This document shows positions 36,691 through 48,805 of a DNA stretch of 64,000 nt, in pieces. The notes beneath the pieces were generated by a model. That model was not told where the DNA came from. It saw nothing but the letters and a program-made list of their open reading frames with translations, and searched no databases. Both the position numbers and the translations under genes were made by a program. The DNA is from Zingiber officinale (Eukaryota; Streptophyta; Magnoliopsida; Zingiberales; Zingiberaceae): contig NC_055987.1 in NCBI RefSeq assembly GCF_018446385.1, positions 6,657,705 to 6,721,704 of the forward strand, in the 5' to 3' direction. Within the stretch, counting starts at the first letter, position 1. Every line of letters starts with the position of its first letter.

Positions 36691-38815
36691 ATGGTGAGAC
36701 CGAGTGGGTATGGCTGTGATAATCGTGCACTCTGCCATCACTGCTCCTGAGTGACTGAGTGGACGGGATGCTGTCGGAGTACACCTATCCTCCTTATCTT
36801 AAATCATAAGTAGGGGAGCTCAATGCTTTCATCTCCCTGAGCCAGTCCAGAGGAGGGATCCCTGCCCTGCTACAACGCTGCGTCACACTACCCATGAGTA
36901 GACCAACGGAGCCCTTGACAGAGCAACCTGCTGCAACATACCTTGCCTGATAAAAACCACTAACCCATGAGTGGTTGTGTGTGCAAATCCATGTAACTGG
37001 CGATGTGCTCAACAATAATGGAGTCGACTATCGCGCAGCATGCAATCATGCGAGATAATGCATGACATTAAGCATGCCAATATCCATATATAAAATGTGT
37101 ACCCTAACATCAATGGGTCAAATCCGAAGATCTAAGGTACACAAGTCAGGTATGGTATAAAAATCTAGATCCTAAACATAAATAAGGCATGGTATGTCAC
37201 TACCTCTATGAACATATATAATCAAGTGGGTACTAACATAAAATGCATAACAGGTAAGCAAAAAGAAGCATGTAACAGGTATCGGGTAGTGACCAACCGA
37301 TGCAGATATGAAACATAATCATTACTACTCGTTAAAAAAATTACTATGCATATCAAATGACATATCTAAAAAACTAAGTCAAAGTACCCGCCTCCAATAG
37401 AAAGGTCCAATCCGGTCCAAATCCGAAGTCGAGATGCTCGTCTCGCGTCAAAGACTTGTGTCACCAATGTATATACATTTTTATTTAGCTATAACTCAAA
37501 TGAATACCTAAATAAAAATCCTTAAAAACAATTTAGGGGAAAACCCTAAACCATAAACCTCAACCTACCTAAATTAAATCCAACGGTTAATTAGGGTAAG
37601 TTACCTAATCTCCAATCAACCCATTAGATTAATAATCCAAACCTAAATCAATTATACTAATCATGAAGTCTACCTCATACCTAATTCAAATACATAAACA
37701 ATTTTCATTTCATTACCCTACTCCTTACCTCAATTCACAGCCGCTGTTGATCTTCCAAAACCAAAGCTCCTGTTGACGCTCAACTGATCGAAAAGGAGGA
37801 GATGCGTTCTATCAGAAAAAGGTGGTCGGGATTAGAAGAAGCTACTGCGAAAACCAGAACCACCATTCCCAAGTTAGCATAACCTTCCACTCCAACACAA
37901 ATGATGCTCACGACATAATTGGACAAGTACAGAGCACAAAATCAAGATCCAATCCCTTACCTCCCAGTCATACCGCCAGATCCCCACAGCTCTCTGTCGC
38001 CTACTCGCGCTCTCAGCTTCCAACGATCTAGGGCACAGGTGCGCCAACAACAAAACACCGGCCGACTACAATGATCGGAAACTAGGGCAGAGTGAAAGGC
38101 TGCTACGAGCGGTGCTCTCCGTGGTGATCAGTGCGGTAAGGACCTCCGCGACGATGAGATGTCGGCAAGGGAGAGGAAGCTTCGGTGAGGCGTCGGCTGT
38201 AGGGTGTCGCGCTGCTCTGTGCGGCGGCGTCGATGCGATAGAAGATCGGAAAGAAAAATTAGGGCAAGGGAAAGATCGTGAGAGGGTGAAGGCTCAGGAG
38301 TAGGTGGCGGCGACGGTATGAAGAAGGGGAAACAGGAGGTGTTGGCGTCGGAGCAAGGAAGAGAAGGCTCGGGCAGAAAGCTAGGGTTTCAGGGCTTGCC
38401 TTTAGGCGGTAGTTATGAACCCGAGGGAGAGGCTCGGTTTCAGGCGATCTCCACGGCAAGGGGCAAGGGGCAAGGGGCAAGGGGCAAGGGGCAAGGGGCA
38501 AGGGGCAACGGGCAGAGGAGGGAAATCGGCAGAGGCGAGGCTTCCCTTGGCCACCGATTTTTATCCGCGAGGGAGAGGAAACTGTCACGTGCACCGCCGG
38601 TTATGAAAGGGAACGGACGGCGTCGGGGACGGCTCGGGCACGCGAGGGAAAGGGGAGAAAAATAAAGAAAAAAGAAAAGAAAATGAAAAAGAAAAAGAAA
38701 ATTCAACTTTCTCTCATTTAAATTGGGATAATCTAAAGGTTTGATCCATGAGAAATTTCTAAAAATTTCAAAAAAATCTTTAATGATTATTTGTCCTTTT
38801 TTTTGATATTTTACA
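36691..38815 (-). mobile_element. GYP2 LTR, outer piece
   Basis: 2125 bp without a convincing gene. On the minus strand it starts TGTAAAATATC at 38815, an LTR-like start next to the unit boundary. It contains a stretch typical of chromovirus LTRs (GCACATCGCCAGTTACATGG, near 36990-37010). Together with 9525-10003 and 14272-14409 it would make an LTR of about 2.7 kb split by SRV1 and SRV2. Linking the pieces is inference from nesting order. Confidence 0.55.
38455..38512. repeat. GGCAAGG tandem repeat, about eight copies
   Basis: A perfect 7 bp repeat (GGCAAGG) ends in slightly changed GGCAACGGGCAG. It makes open frames on both strands with a repeating peptide; these are artefacts of the repeat. 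Confidence 0.9.
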
Positions 38816-38998
38816 TATTATTTGCGAATTTATAACTTGAAAAGAGATTGAAAATTATATAAATATAATATTATGTAATGTTATTTGAAGGGTGGGCATA
38901 TCAAACGGGTCACGTGAGTACTAGGATACAGTTCAGCTATATAAAAAAATATATTTAATAATTATTTATTTAGGTCTAATGAGTAGAATATAAACATA
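38816..38998. other. Start of duplication unit B, upstream of tRNA-Tyr copy
   Basis: From about 38818 (TATTTGCGAATTTATAACTTG) the sequence matches 2575 onward with small indels. It directly follows the LTR end at 38815, so this is the junction between the two tandem units. No gene is seen. Confidence 0.65.
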
Positions 38999-39083
38999 CC
39001 AACCTTAGCTCAGTTGGTAGAGTGGAGGATTGTAGTTGTTGTAGATGATTCTTAGGTCGTTGGTTCGAATCTGACATGTCGGA
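38999..39083 (+). pseudogene. tRNA-Tyr pseudogene (unit B copy)
   Basis: 85 nt aligned without gaps to the intact tRNA-Tyr at 2744-2828. Differences are mostly C-to-T or G-to-A: CCGACCT to CCAACCT, GAGCGG to GAGTGG, ATCCTTAGG to ATTCTTAGG, and CCGGCAGGTCGG to CTGACATGTCGG. These unpair the acceptor and T stems. The bias fits deamination of methylated cytosine after loss of function. Confidence 0.85.
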
Positions 39084-39294
39084 TTTGTTTTAATTTTTAT
39101 CATTGAATTGACGAAATTTTCTAACAATAATTTCATTATTCTGAAGTTGTCGATTTGTTTATTTTTTTTAGTAAAATGAAAGTGATCACAACGTGTATTA
39201 ATAATATTATAAAATAAATCTCTCGATATTTGTTTTTAAAATAACTTTATAATTCTAAGAATAACAATAATTCTATGGTAATCACCAATAATAC

Positions 39295-39365
39295 GGTGTC
39301 GTGGTGTAGTTGGTTATCACGGTCTAACACACTGAAGGTCTCCGGTTCGAGTCCGGGCGACGCCA
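39295..39365 (+). pseudogene. tRNA-Val pseudogene (unit B copy)
   Basis: 71 nt identical to the tRNA-Val at 3082-3155 except for a 3-base loss: ATCACGTCAGTCTAAC has become ATCACGGTCTAAC. The loss removes part of the D-arm/anticodon-stem junction, so the anticodon stem cannot form normally. The acceptor and T arms are intact, so internal promoter boxes may still recruit Pol III. Confidence 0.85.
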
Positions 39366-40337
39366 TTACTTTTTTCTATTTTATTTATTATTTATCATCC
39401 TACATGGGCCAATTCCGGACTGTTCTTTTTGTTTTTGGGCCGGTTGAATTTGGGAATACATTGCTCCGAGAAGCGTATGAATTAGATCGATCCATTCTGT
39501 TCTACCTTTCACGATGGAATTGCATAAATCCTTGCCGTTTATCTGTACCAGCGCGAATCTCAAAGCTGATGATCAAACGTATACACTGGTGAATATATAT
39601 TATTTAAATACTGTTATTTTATTCGTGATCATTCAGTCAAATTCATTTATGTCCAACATTCCATCCACAAAAATGTTTATTTCCAATTAATAATTTTTAT
39701 TTTATTTGTTTTTGATAATTTAAGTGTTTAAATTCACATATATTGATGGGGACTGCCACAAAAGTCTAAAAGAAATCCCAACTACAAATAAATAATAATC
39801 TTCCTGTGCCCTTGCACGCACTCTACAATTAAATTTCCAAAATCTTATCCAAAAAATAATGCCTAGTCAGCACCAAGTGTCAAGAGAATTGTTTTTTTAA
39901 CAAAATAAGTATTTCTTTATTTTTATTCCACTCCATAAATTAATGTATTTCACATCCTCTACATTGTTGGTACAAATAGATATGCACGTCTGAACTAGCT
40001 TCGAATATAATTTAAGGTCAAATAAATCAGAGTCAATAGACATATTGTCTTCCTAATCCAAGAAATATTAAATTAACCATATTTTTATCCATAAACGGAT
40101 AAAATAAAACTCAATGAAATAAAATTTAATATTAAAATATAATATTGCAAATGTGTGATATCCACACATGACACAACGACGACTTTCATTTTTTTTAAAA
40201 AAAAAGAAAATAAATAAAAATGGCATACCCTTTTGCCTTTTTTATAACTGACTTCCTCGGGGCTTGTAAACAGCATCACATCCCCTCACCGTTTCTCTTC
40301 TATTACGCTACTTTTCTTCTCCGTGGCTTCGATCGCT
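39366..40337. other. AT-rich intergenic region and CIPK leader, unit B
   Basis: Matches 3156-3940 with indels and is followed by the start of COP1 at 40338. No gene is seen. The extra frame at 39275-39592 covers the tRNA copy and is not a gene. Confidence 0.55.
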
Positions 40338-40690
40338 TGTAGGAAAATAATTTGGACATGGCATGGTCACGTTTTTCCTTCCATAAGTTTTTCGTTAATG
40401 ATGTATTTATTTTTTCTGTGATATTAATCTTTCTTATTTTAATGGTATGAGTCATCCTATTCTTATGATTAAATCTTATCACTTGAGTTGTATTTAAAGG
40501 GGTCGAAGCTGTGAAACAAATCAGATCTCAGAACTAAAGTTTCTCCAGTTTCTATTTTCAGTTATTTGTGCATTGCTTTCCACCTGTGCAGTTTTTCTCC
40601 CCTTGCTACTGTGTTTTTTTTAGTGCTACGTATGGTATTTTTTTTTCCTTTTTCCTGCATCCTTTGCTATTCATCGATTTTATACCAACA
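40338..40690 (+). repeat. COP1 left LTR
   Basis: A 353 bp LTR beginning TGTAGGAAAAT and ending ATACCAACA, with a TATA-like GTATTTAAAGGGG near 40490 and the primer site directly after. Confidence 0.9.
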
Positions 40691-40745
40691 CTTGGTATCA
40701 GAGCGTTGGTAGTATAAGACATCCAAGAATCTACGATTCCATAAA

Positions 40746-43700
40746 ATGTCGAGCATCCCAGTAAAGGAGAACGGCGGAGTGTCATTTCCCTATCCGATGC
40801 TAAGTCCTCACAATTATACTGTGTGGACAATAAAGACAGAGGCGATCCTTGATGCCCAGGGAGTCTGGGAGGCGGTGGAGCCAGCGGAAGGAGCCCAGGT
40901 GGATGCAAAGAAGGACAAAAAGGCACGTGCATACATCTTGCAGTGTGTCCCCGAAAACATCCTTCTCCAGATCGCAACAAAGAAAACGGCGAAGGAAGTC
41001 TGGGACAGCCTCAAGACGAGGTACCTTAGTAGTGATCGAGTGAAGAAGGCACGTGTACAAACATTGAAGAGTGAGTTTGACGCTCTCCGGATGAAAAAGA
41101 CCGAAACGATTGATGAGTTTGCTGGCAAACTCAGCGTCCTAAGCAGCAAGTTCTCCACCCTTGGTGCCACGCTTGAAGATTCCTTGTTGGTAAAAAAATT
41201 GCTCGATTCTGTCCCTGATAAATTCTTTCCTATTGTTGCTGGTATTGAGCAATTCTACGACCTTGAGTCTATACCATTTGAGGAGGCTATAGGGCGACTG
41301 AAGGCGTACGAAGAACGAACGCTACGACTACGCAGCAACACCAACGGCACTGAAGGTGAGCTCCTATTAACTCATGGTGAATGGCAAATGCGACAGAAGG
41401 GAAGCAACGTGGACACTTCGTCAGGAGGAAAGGGGTGCGGGTCCAGCAGCCCTAGTCGTGGCAAATGGCGTGGACGTGGGCGAGGGCGCGGTCGTGGCCG
41501 TGGTACGCAACGCCAAGACAGTGCAGGAGGGACTAGCGACAACAACAGTGGCACTCGAGACAAGAGACATATAAAATATTTCAATTGCGAGAAAATGGGC
41601 CATTATGCGTCCGAATGCTACAACAAGCGGCGTGATGATGAGGCTCACCTCACTTGTGCCACCGATGAAGAGCCGGCACTGATGATGACCGTGTCCCATG
41701 AGGAGTCTGACACTAGGCGTGAGCGGCAGGATACCATTCTGCTCAGTGAAGATAGGTTGCTACCGGAGATGTACCGCGGCGTTAAGAAAGAAGATAAAGA
41801 CGTCTGGTACCTTGACAACGGTGCCAGCAACCACATGACTGGCCATCGCGAGAAGTTTCAAGAACTAGATAAAACCATCACTGGGAGGGTGAGATTTGGC
41901 GATGGATCAACCATTGAGATCATGGGCAAGGGGACGGTTGTGTTTGAATGCAAGAATGACGATCGGAAGGCTCTCCACGAGGTATACTACATTCTGAAAC
42001 TTTGTAGTAATATCATAAGTCTCGGTCAATTGACAAAAACTGGGAACGAAGTGCACATGGAGAAAGATATCATGAAGGTGATTGATAGGAGCGGGAAGCT
42101 CTTGATGTGGGTAAAGCGAACACAAAATCGCTTGTACAAGGTAACCTTGAAGACATGCAAGCAAGTCTGTCTCCTAGCAAGCCTAGAAGACCCAACCTGG
42201 TTATGACACACAAGGCTCAGACATGTCAATTTTCACGATTTGAAGCTGTTAGGGGAGAAGAAATTGGCAGTTGATGTGCCTCCATTGCCCCAGCCGAACA
42301 AGCTTTGCGAGGTATGTGTGGTCGCTAAACATGCAAGGTCACCATTCCTCCACCAAGCAAATTTTAGAGCGACAAAGCCGTTGGAACTTCTCCATGCTGA
42401 TATTTGCGGGCCAATTTCACCAAGTACACTGGCTGGTAACAAATATTTCTTTTTGATTGTTGATGATTGTACAAGATGGATGTGGGTATTTGTATTGGCA
42501 GCAAAGAAAGATGTATTCCAAGCATTCAAGAAATTCAAGTCCATGACGGAGAACACGACTGAGTGCAAAATCAAAACACTTCGGACAGACCGTGGCGGTG
42601 AGTTTCTATCCACATAGTTCACTCGATTCTGTGAAAATGAAGGGATCGAGCGGCACCTTACGGCTCCCTACACACCCCAACAGAATGACGTTGTAGAGCG
42701 CCGTAATCGCACTGTGATGGCCATGGCAAGATCTCTCCTCAAGGGTACACATATGCCGGCAAGGTTCTGGGGAGAGGCAGTTAGGCATGCTGTCTATCTG
42801 CTAAATCGTCTCCCAACTAAGGCGCTAGGAGACCGTACCCCATTTGAAGCCTGGATGGGGAGAAAGCCACATCTCGCCCACTTGAGAGTGTTCGGTTGTG
42901 TTGCATACGTGAAAAATACAACCCCTCACCTGAAGAAACTTGACGACAGAAGTTCACCCATGGTATACTTGGGTGTCGAGGAAGGCTGCAAAGCTCATCG
43001 TCTATTTGATCCAAGGCATGGCAAGCTACAAGTAAGTAGAGATGTAGTATTTCAAGAAAATAGTGAATGGACATGGACTGCAGGTACTAACCATGAAGAA
43101 AACTTACCGGAGTTTATGGTGGAGGATGCACTCGACACCGACGAGGTGATTGTTGTAGCAGACATTGAGGCAGGAACAGAAGATGTCGCACCACCGGCAA
43201 CAGCCGTGGTACCCATGACAAGAGCATCAAGTCCATCTACATCATCATCGAGCACCCATACAACTACCTCACCTGACTCTCATGAAGGGCCAGTTCGGTT
43301 TAGGTCCATTGCCGATATCTATGCCAACACTAAGGAAGTGGTTGGTATTGATGAAGAAGAGAATGAGGTAATGCTGATGATGTCTGAAGAGCCGACCTGT
43401 TACCAAGAGGCTGCAACCGAGGCTTGCTGGTACAAAGCAATGGAGGAAGAACTGGAAACTATTAAGATGAACAAGACCTGGACCCTAACTGAGCTCCCAT
43501 TAGGCCACAAACCTATTGGCCTAAAGTGAGTGTACAAACTGAAGAAAGATTCAGCTGGGAAAGTTGTTAAGTATAAAGCAAGATTAGTTGCTAAAGGCTA
43601 TGTATAAAGACAAGGCATCGACTTTGAAGAGGTATTTGCACCGGTTGCTAGACTTGATACTATTCGAGTCATTCTTGCACTTGCAGGGAATCGAAGCTGG

Positions 43701-44894
43701 GAGGTACACCATTTAGATGTGAAGTCAGCATTCCTTAACGGAGAGTTAGAAGAAGAAATATACGTCTCTCAACCGGAAAGGTTTGAGGTACAAAATCAGA
43801 AACATAAGGTGTACAGGTTATTCAAGGCCCTCTATGGACTGCGGCAGACTCCACGAGCTTGGAACATGCGGCTGAACAGGAGTCTGGTAGAGCTCGGCTT
43901 CAAAAAATGTATTCAAGTACATGCAGTATATACAAGAGGTGAAGGAGAAGCAAGTATACTTATTGGAGTGTATGTCGACGACCTCATCGTGACAGGAAGT
44001 AGCACAGGAAGAATCAACAAGTTCAAGAAACAAATGATGATAGAATTTGAGATGAGTGATTTGGGTCTTCTCTCCTACTACTTAGGGATTGAAGTGGAAC
44101 AACAGAAGAGCCGAATTTTACTTAGACAATCAACTTATGCTAAGAAAATTCTGTCTCAATTCAAGATGGCAGATTGTAATGCCACAAAACATCCGATGGA
44201 ACCCAAGACACAACTACATAAAGACTTGGAAGGGACTCCAGTTGATGCCACAGAGTACAGACGCGTCATTGGTTGCTTGAGATATTTGCTACACACACGA
44301 CCAGACTTGTCATATCCTGTTAGGATGGCGAGCAGATACATGGAAAGGCCTACAACCATGCATCACAAAGTGGTCAAACAGATTCTCAGGTATTTGAAAG
44401 GCACAATACATTTTGGACTTACTTACATAAAGGGACCCCAGGAAATTAGTATATTCGGCTACTCGGACAGTGATTTAGCCGGCGATCTCGATGGGAGGAA
44501 AAGCACAAGTGGAATGACTTTCTATTTTAATGAAAGTTTGGTGTCCTGGAATTCACAGAAACAGAAGACAGTGGCGCTTTCATCTTGTGAGGCAGAATTC
44601 ATGGCAGCCACAACTGCGGCCTGCCATGCTTTGTGGTTGAGGAGTCTTACTAGCGAATTAACCGGTGAAAAGCCAAAGCCGGTAACGTTGTTTGTTGACA
44701 ACAAATCTGCTATAACACTCATGAAGAATCCAGTATTCCATGGTCGAAGTAAGCATATAGATACAAGATTTCATTTTATCAGAGAATGTGTTGAGAATGG
44801 ACAGATTGTGGTTGAGTTCATTAATACTAGAGAACAGCAAGCTGATGTATTGACTAAAGCACTGCCAGGAGTGAAGTTAGCTGTCATGCGATAA
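40746..44894 (+). mobile_element. gag-pol: COP1 gag-pol region
   Basis: Gag (SSIPVKENGGVSFPYPMLSP start, capsid core, Gly/Arg repeat near 41460-41510, knuckle CEKMGHYASEC near 41585) is followed by protease (WYLDNGASNHMTG near 41805). Integrase (core RTDRGGEF, PYTPQQN, MARSLLKG near 42580-42735), RT ([15 protein letters not shown] and YVDDLIVTGSS near 43715-44000) and RNase H (SKHIDTRFHFIRECVENGQI near 44750) complete the copia order. About four breaks. Confidence 0.8.
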
Positions 44895-44943
44895 CTACTC
44901 GGCGTTCGTGATTTAGAGCCATGTCAGAATTAGGGGGAGTAAA

Positions 44944-46003
44944 TGTAGGAAAATAATTCGGACATGGCATGACCACGTTTTTCCTTCCGCAAGTTTCTCG
45001 TTCATGATTTATTTATTTTTTTCTGTGATATTAATCTTTCCTATTTTAGTGGTATGAGTCATCCTATTCTTTCTTGGGGTTGCAAGGTTGCAAACATAGT
45101 CCCATATTGAAAACACATGGAAAAGATCATGGGTTTATAAGAGAAAGATATCTCCATTGGCATGAGGCCTTTTGGGTAGAGCCCAAGAGCAAAACCATGA
45201 GGGCTTAGGCCCAAAGTGGACAATATCATGTCATTGTGGAGATATCTAAATTCTTTTCGATCCTACAATTGGTATCAGAGCCCAGACTGCCAGAAGGTTT
45301 AACCGCCGACTGTGCACAAGAGCTATGGTCTGATTGAACCATGTGAGTACAATATTAACCTCGAACAAAGAAAGTGGGAGCTCCTATGTTCGGATCAAGA
45401 GGACCAGACACCAGGCAGGAAGTCCTAGTTGCGGCTAGGCAAGGAAGTCCTAGTAGGTCGGGTAGACCGAGGGGCAGGAAGTCGTAGTAGGTCGGGTAGA
45501 CCGAGGGGCAGGAAGTCCTGGTGGGTCAAGGATCGGACGTGGGAAGCCCATGGTCCTTTGTTTGAGGGGAGGATTGTTGGGGTTGCAAGGTTGCAAACAT
45601 AGTCCCATATTGAAAACACATGGAAAAGATCATGGGTTTATAAGAGAAAGATATCTCCATTGGCATGAGGCCTTTTGGGTAGAGCCCAAGAGCAAAATCA
45701 TGAGGGCTTAGGCCCAAAGTGGACAATATCATGTCATTGTGGAGATATCTAAATTCTTTTCGATCCTACATTCTTATGGTTAAATCTTATCACTTGAGTT
45801 GTATTTAAAGGGGTCGAAGCTGTGAAACAAATCAGATCTCAGAATTAAAGTTTCTCCAGTTTCTATTTTCGGTTATTTGTGCATTGCTTTCCACCTGTGC
45901 AGTTTTTCTCCCCTTGCTACTGTGTTTTTTTTTAGTGCTACGTGTGGTGTTTTTTTTTTCCTTTTTCCTGCATCCTTTGCTATTCATCGATTCTGTGCCA
46001 ACA
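44944..46003 (+). repeat. COP1 right LTR, interrupted by a TRIM
   Basis: LTR segments 44944-45071 and 45771-46003 match the left LTR; 45072-45770 is the nested TRIM. It ends GTGCCAACA, followed by the target duplication TCGCT. Confidence 0.85.
45072..45770 (+). mobile_element. TRIM1: miniature LTR retrotransposon in the COP1 right LTR
   Basis: 699 bp with two 196 bp LTRs (45072-45267 and 45575-45770) ending GATCCTACA and flanked by the exact target duplication TTCTT (45067-45071 and 45771-45775). The primer site ATTGGTATCAGAGCC follows the left LTR, and GAGGGGAGGAT precedes the right one. The 307 bp interior has no coding capacity, as expected for a TRIM, and contains about three 34 bp repeats (GTCGGGTAGACCGAGGGGCA, 45418-45530). 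The two LTRs are almost identical, so it is recent. Confidence 0.9.
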
Positions 46004-48805
46004 TCGCTTCGAGGTGCCATTTTAGGGTTACGTTAAGTTTTGCATCTCCCATGGCAGCGTCGACGCTGGTGAAGTCAGGGAACGGGGCGGAGAAGCGAGC
46101 GAAGAAGGAGCCGAAGCTGCTTCTAGGCCGCTTCGAGGTGGGGAAGCTTCTCGGTGCCGGGACCTTCGCCAAGGTCTACGTCGCCCGCAACGTCCGCACT
46201 GACGAGCTAGTGGCCATCAAGGCGCTGGACAAGGAGAAGATCGTCAAGTGGGGGCTCATTTCCCAAATCAAGCGGGAGATCGCCATCCTCCGGCGCGTCC
46301 GACATCCCTACATCGTTCAGCTCTTTGAGGTCATGGCCACCAAGACCAAGATCTACTTCGTCATGGAGTACGTCTGTGGCGGGGAGCTTTTCTCCCGCAT
46401 CTCCAAGGGCCGGCTCCGCGAGGACGCCGCCCGCCGATACTTCCAGCAGCTCGTCTCCGCCGTCGCCTTTTGCCACGCTCGCGGCGTCTTCCACCGGGAT
46501 TTGAAGCCAGAGAACCTTCTCGTCGACGAGAATGGCGACCTCAAGGTCTCCGACTTCGGGCTCTCCGCGGTCGCGGAGCAGAGCCGCGGCGGGGACGACC
46601 TGCTCCACACCTTCTGCGGCATGCCGGCGTACGTGGCTCCGGAAGTGCTTTCGAGAAGGGGCTACGACGGCGCCAAGGTCGACATTTGGTCCTGCGGCAT
46701 CATCCTCTTTGTATTGACCGCCGGCTGCCTCCCGTTCCGCTATTGCAACATTGTGTCCTTGTACCGAAAGATCTACAAAGGGGATTTCCGGTGCCCGTGA
46801 TGGTTCTCACCGGATCTTAAACGGCTCCTCCACCGCCTCCTGGACACCAATCCCCGAACCCGGATCACCATTCCGGAGATCATGGAGGACAATTGGTTCA
46901 AGAAAGGTGTAAGGACCCACGAACGGAATTAATGAATTTATTTACGAAACTGTCTAAAGTCACACAAGTGCTAAGTAAAGGATTAATTTATAAAATATTC
47001 TACAAATGTTAGAAATTTTTTAGAAATTTAATTGAACTGGTACGATTTACTTCAAGGGGATAGATGAATGAAGCTTAGTGGAAACATATGATGCCCCATC
47101 TAGGTTACAAGTTAAAAAGCTTAATTAACCTAAGTTGTTAAATACCCTAAGTATAAAGTCTGTGCCTTATTTCTGATTTCCTCCGCCTCACTCCCTGTGC
47201 GCGATCGTCGCTCTCCTCTCTGCGCTTTTTCGGTGCTTCGATGGAGTTTCCCACCGTGCTTGGAGCTCCGACCAAGTGACGCCCCGCGAAGCTGATTCCC
47301 AAGGAGGACCTCACGATTAGACAGGGATCCTCGTCGGCGCAATAACTTAGGGCAGAGACTCCTAACAGTGGCATAAGGCAAGGGAAGGCAAGTACTTCTT
47401 TTATGAGGCATGGCTTCTGTGAGGTAAGGTTTAGGAAACTAGTAGTACACGATTATATGTTCTCGAAACTTGTTTGACTGTGAGTGGAATTGGATTCGTT
47501 TTAGTTGTTGATCCGTGGTGTTAGTGTTCTGTGTACCTGTGATTTACCTGTTCGTCTAAATGCTTGAATGAGATGCTCAATGGTTGCATGAAATGTGATG
47601 CGAGTTTTCCGGAATGATCACGTTTTGACTTGCACTGTTCTGGTTTCTGATTCGGATTTTGGGCACTCATGAGTTGGTTATGGTTTAGAACGGACTTCAG
47701 TGGTGTGGTTTCAGCGTAAAGATTCCTTGATCGGTTGTTTCAGATTCATGGTATTTGATAAGTTTATGCGAATCAGTTGTATTCCTTGTTGTTCTTGAAT
47801 TGAATCGAAGATTCTGTGATGTCCTGCAGTTCTGGTTGTTGTGGATTTGGGTGTTTCCGTGTTAATTGGTTTCATCTCGTAAGATCTTTTTGTAATGTTA
47901 GATGTTGATTATTAATCCATTGATGTTGCACCTTGTATTCTTATTCTATTCTGTTATCAGATTTGGGTAGATAATATTGTTTACTATGCTCTTCATCTAC
48001 CGCAAGTTTTGATTGAATTTTCTGTACTGGGTAGTTGGGTTTTGGGATGAAGCTGCTTTTGTTCTTCGAAGAGGTTTTAGTTGAATATGTTCTCTCTTGA
48101 TGCAAGAAAGTTCTGGACAGTTTGTGGTGGAGTTAATCCTTGATAATCTGTATCAGTTAATAGCTAAATTTTTCTAGAGGTTGAGGTTCGTACCTGTTTG
48201 TTTTATTCTTTTTGTTATTGTACAACTTTGGTCTGTGTGTTTATTTGATGACCATAGAATTCAATGAGATTTGTCTTGATATGTGGATGATTTTGATTCG
48301 TTGGGAGTTAATTCTGATGTGGTTTTGATTCGTTGGGAGTTAACTCTGATGTGGTTTGGAACTTAGTATAGTTGCTATAGGATTGTGATCTACTCTATCT
48401 CTTTATCATGAAGCAAGTTTTCATTAGTCCTTTCACGTATTGCTAATTGATTAAAAGCTGAACTTCCATTTTTGATCGCTCTCTTTTGAGGATGCATGAT
48501 TTCATTGTTATCTTCAACGTAGAAATGATTACAGTATGAAAGGAATAGATAGGCATGTTTAACTGATTACAGAATAATGAGGACAGACTATGTTTTCTTT
48601 TCTTACGTGGCAAATAGGATGAGTATGAGCATATGTGGTAGCAGTACGGGATGAGTGACCCGGGATGAGCTCCGGAGAGGGCCCAACCAAACTTGACTGA
48701 TAAATTATATATGTTAGCTTCGGCTATATGACTGCATGCTCTCTAAGAGGTACCTCTAGGGTCATGAGACTGTTGATCGACTCTAATTGTGTTTACTAGA
48801 TATGT

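Larger units (their letters stand above)
40338..46003 (+). mobile_element. COP1: Ty1/copia element in the CIPK copy B leader
   Basis: A 5666 bp element (4967 bp without the nested TRIM) with left LTR 40338-40690 (353 bp) and right LTR 44944-46003 (about 356 bp plus the TRIM). The target duplication is TCGCT (40333-40337 and 46004-46008). The primer site is TTGGTATCAGAGC after the left LTR, and the polypurine stretch is TTAGGGGGAGTAAA before the right. The gag-pol region is at 40746-44894. LTRs are similar with scattered differences, so it is moderately young and later than the duplication. About four breaks in gag-pol. The finer copia lineage is not clear to me. Confidence 0.85.

Noticed and set aside
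38318-38665. Open frames with Gly/Gln/Arg-rich repeat peptide on both strands
   Set aside because: Produced by the GGCAAGG tandem repeat; both strands and several frames are open at once.
39275-39592. A 105-codon gene over the tRNA-Val copy
   Set aside because: It starts in and reads through the tRNA sequence and AT-rich spacer; unit A has no equivalent frame.
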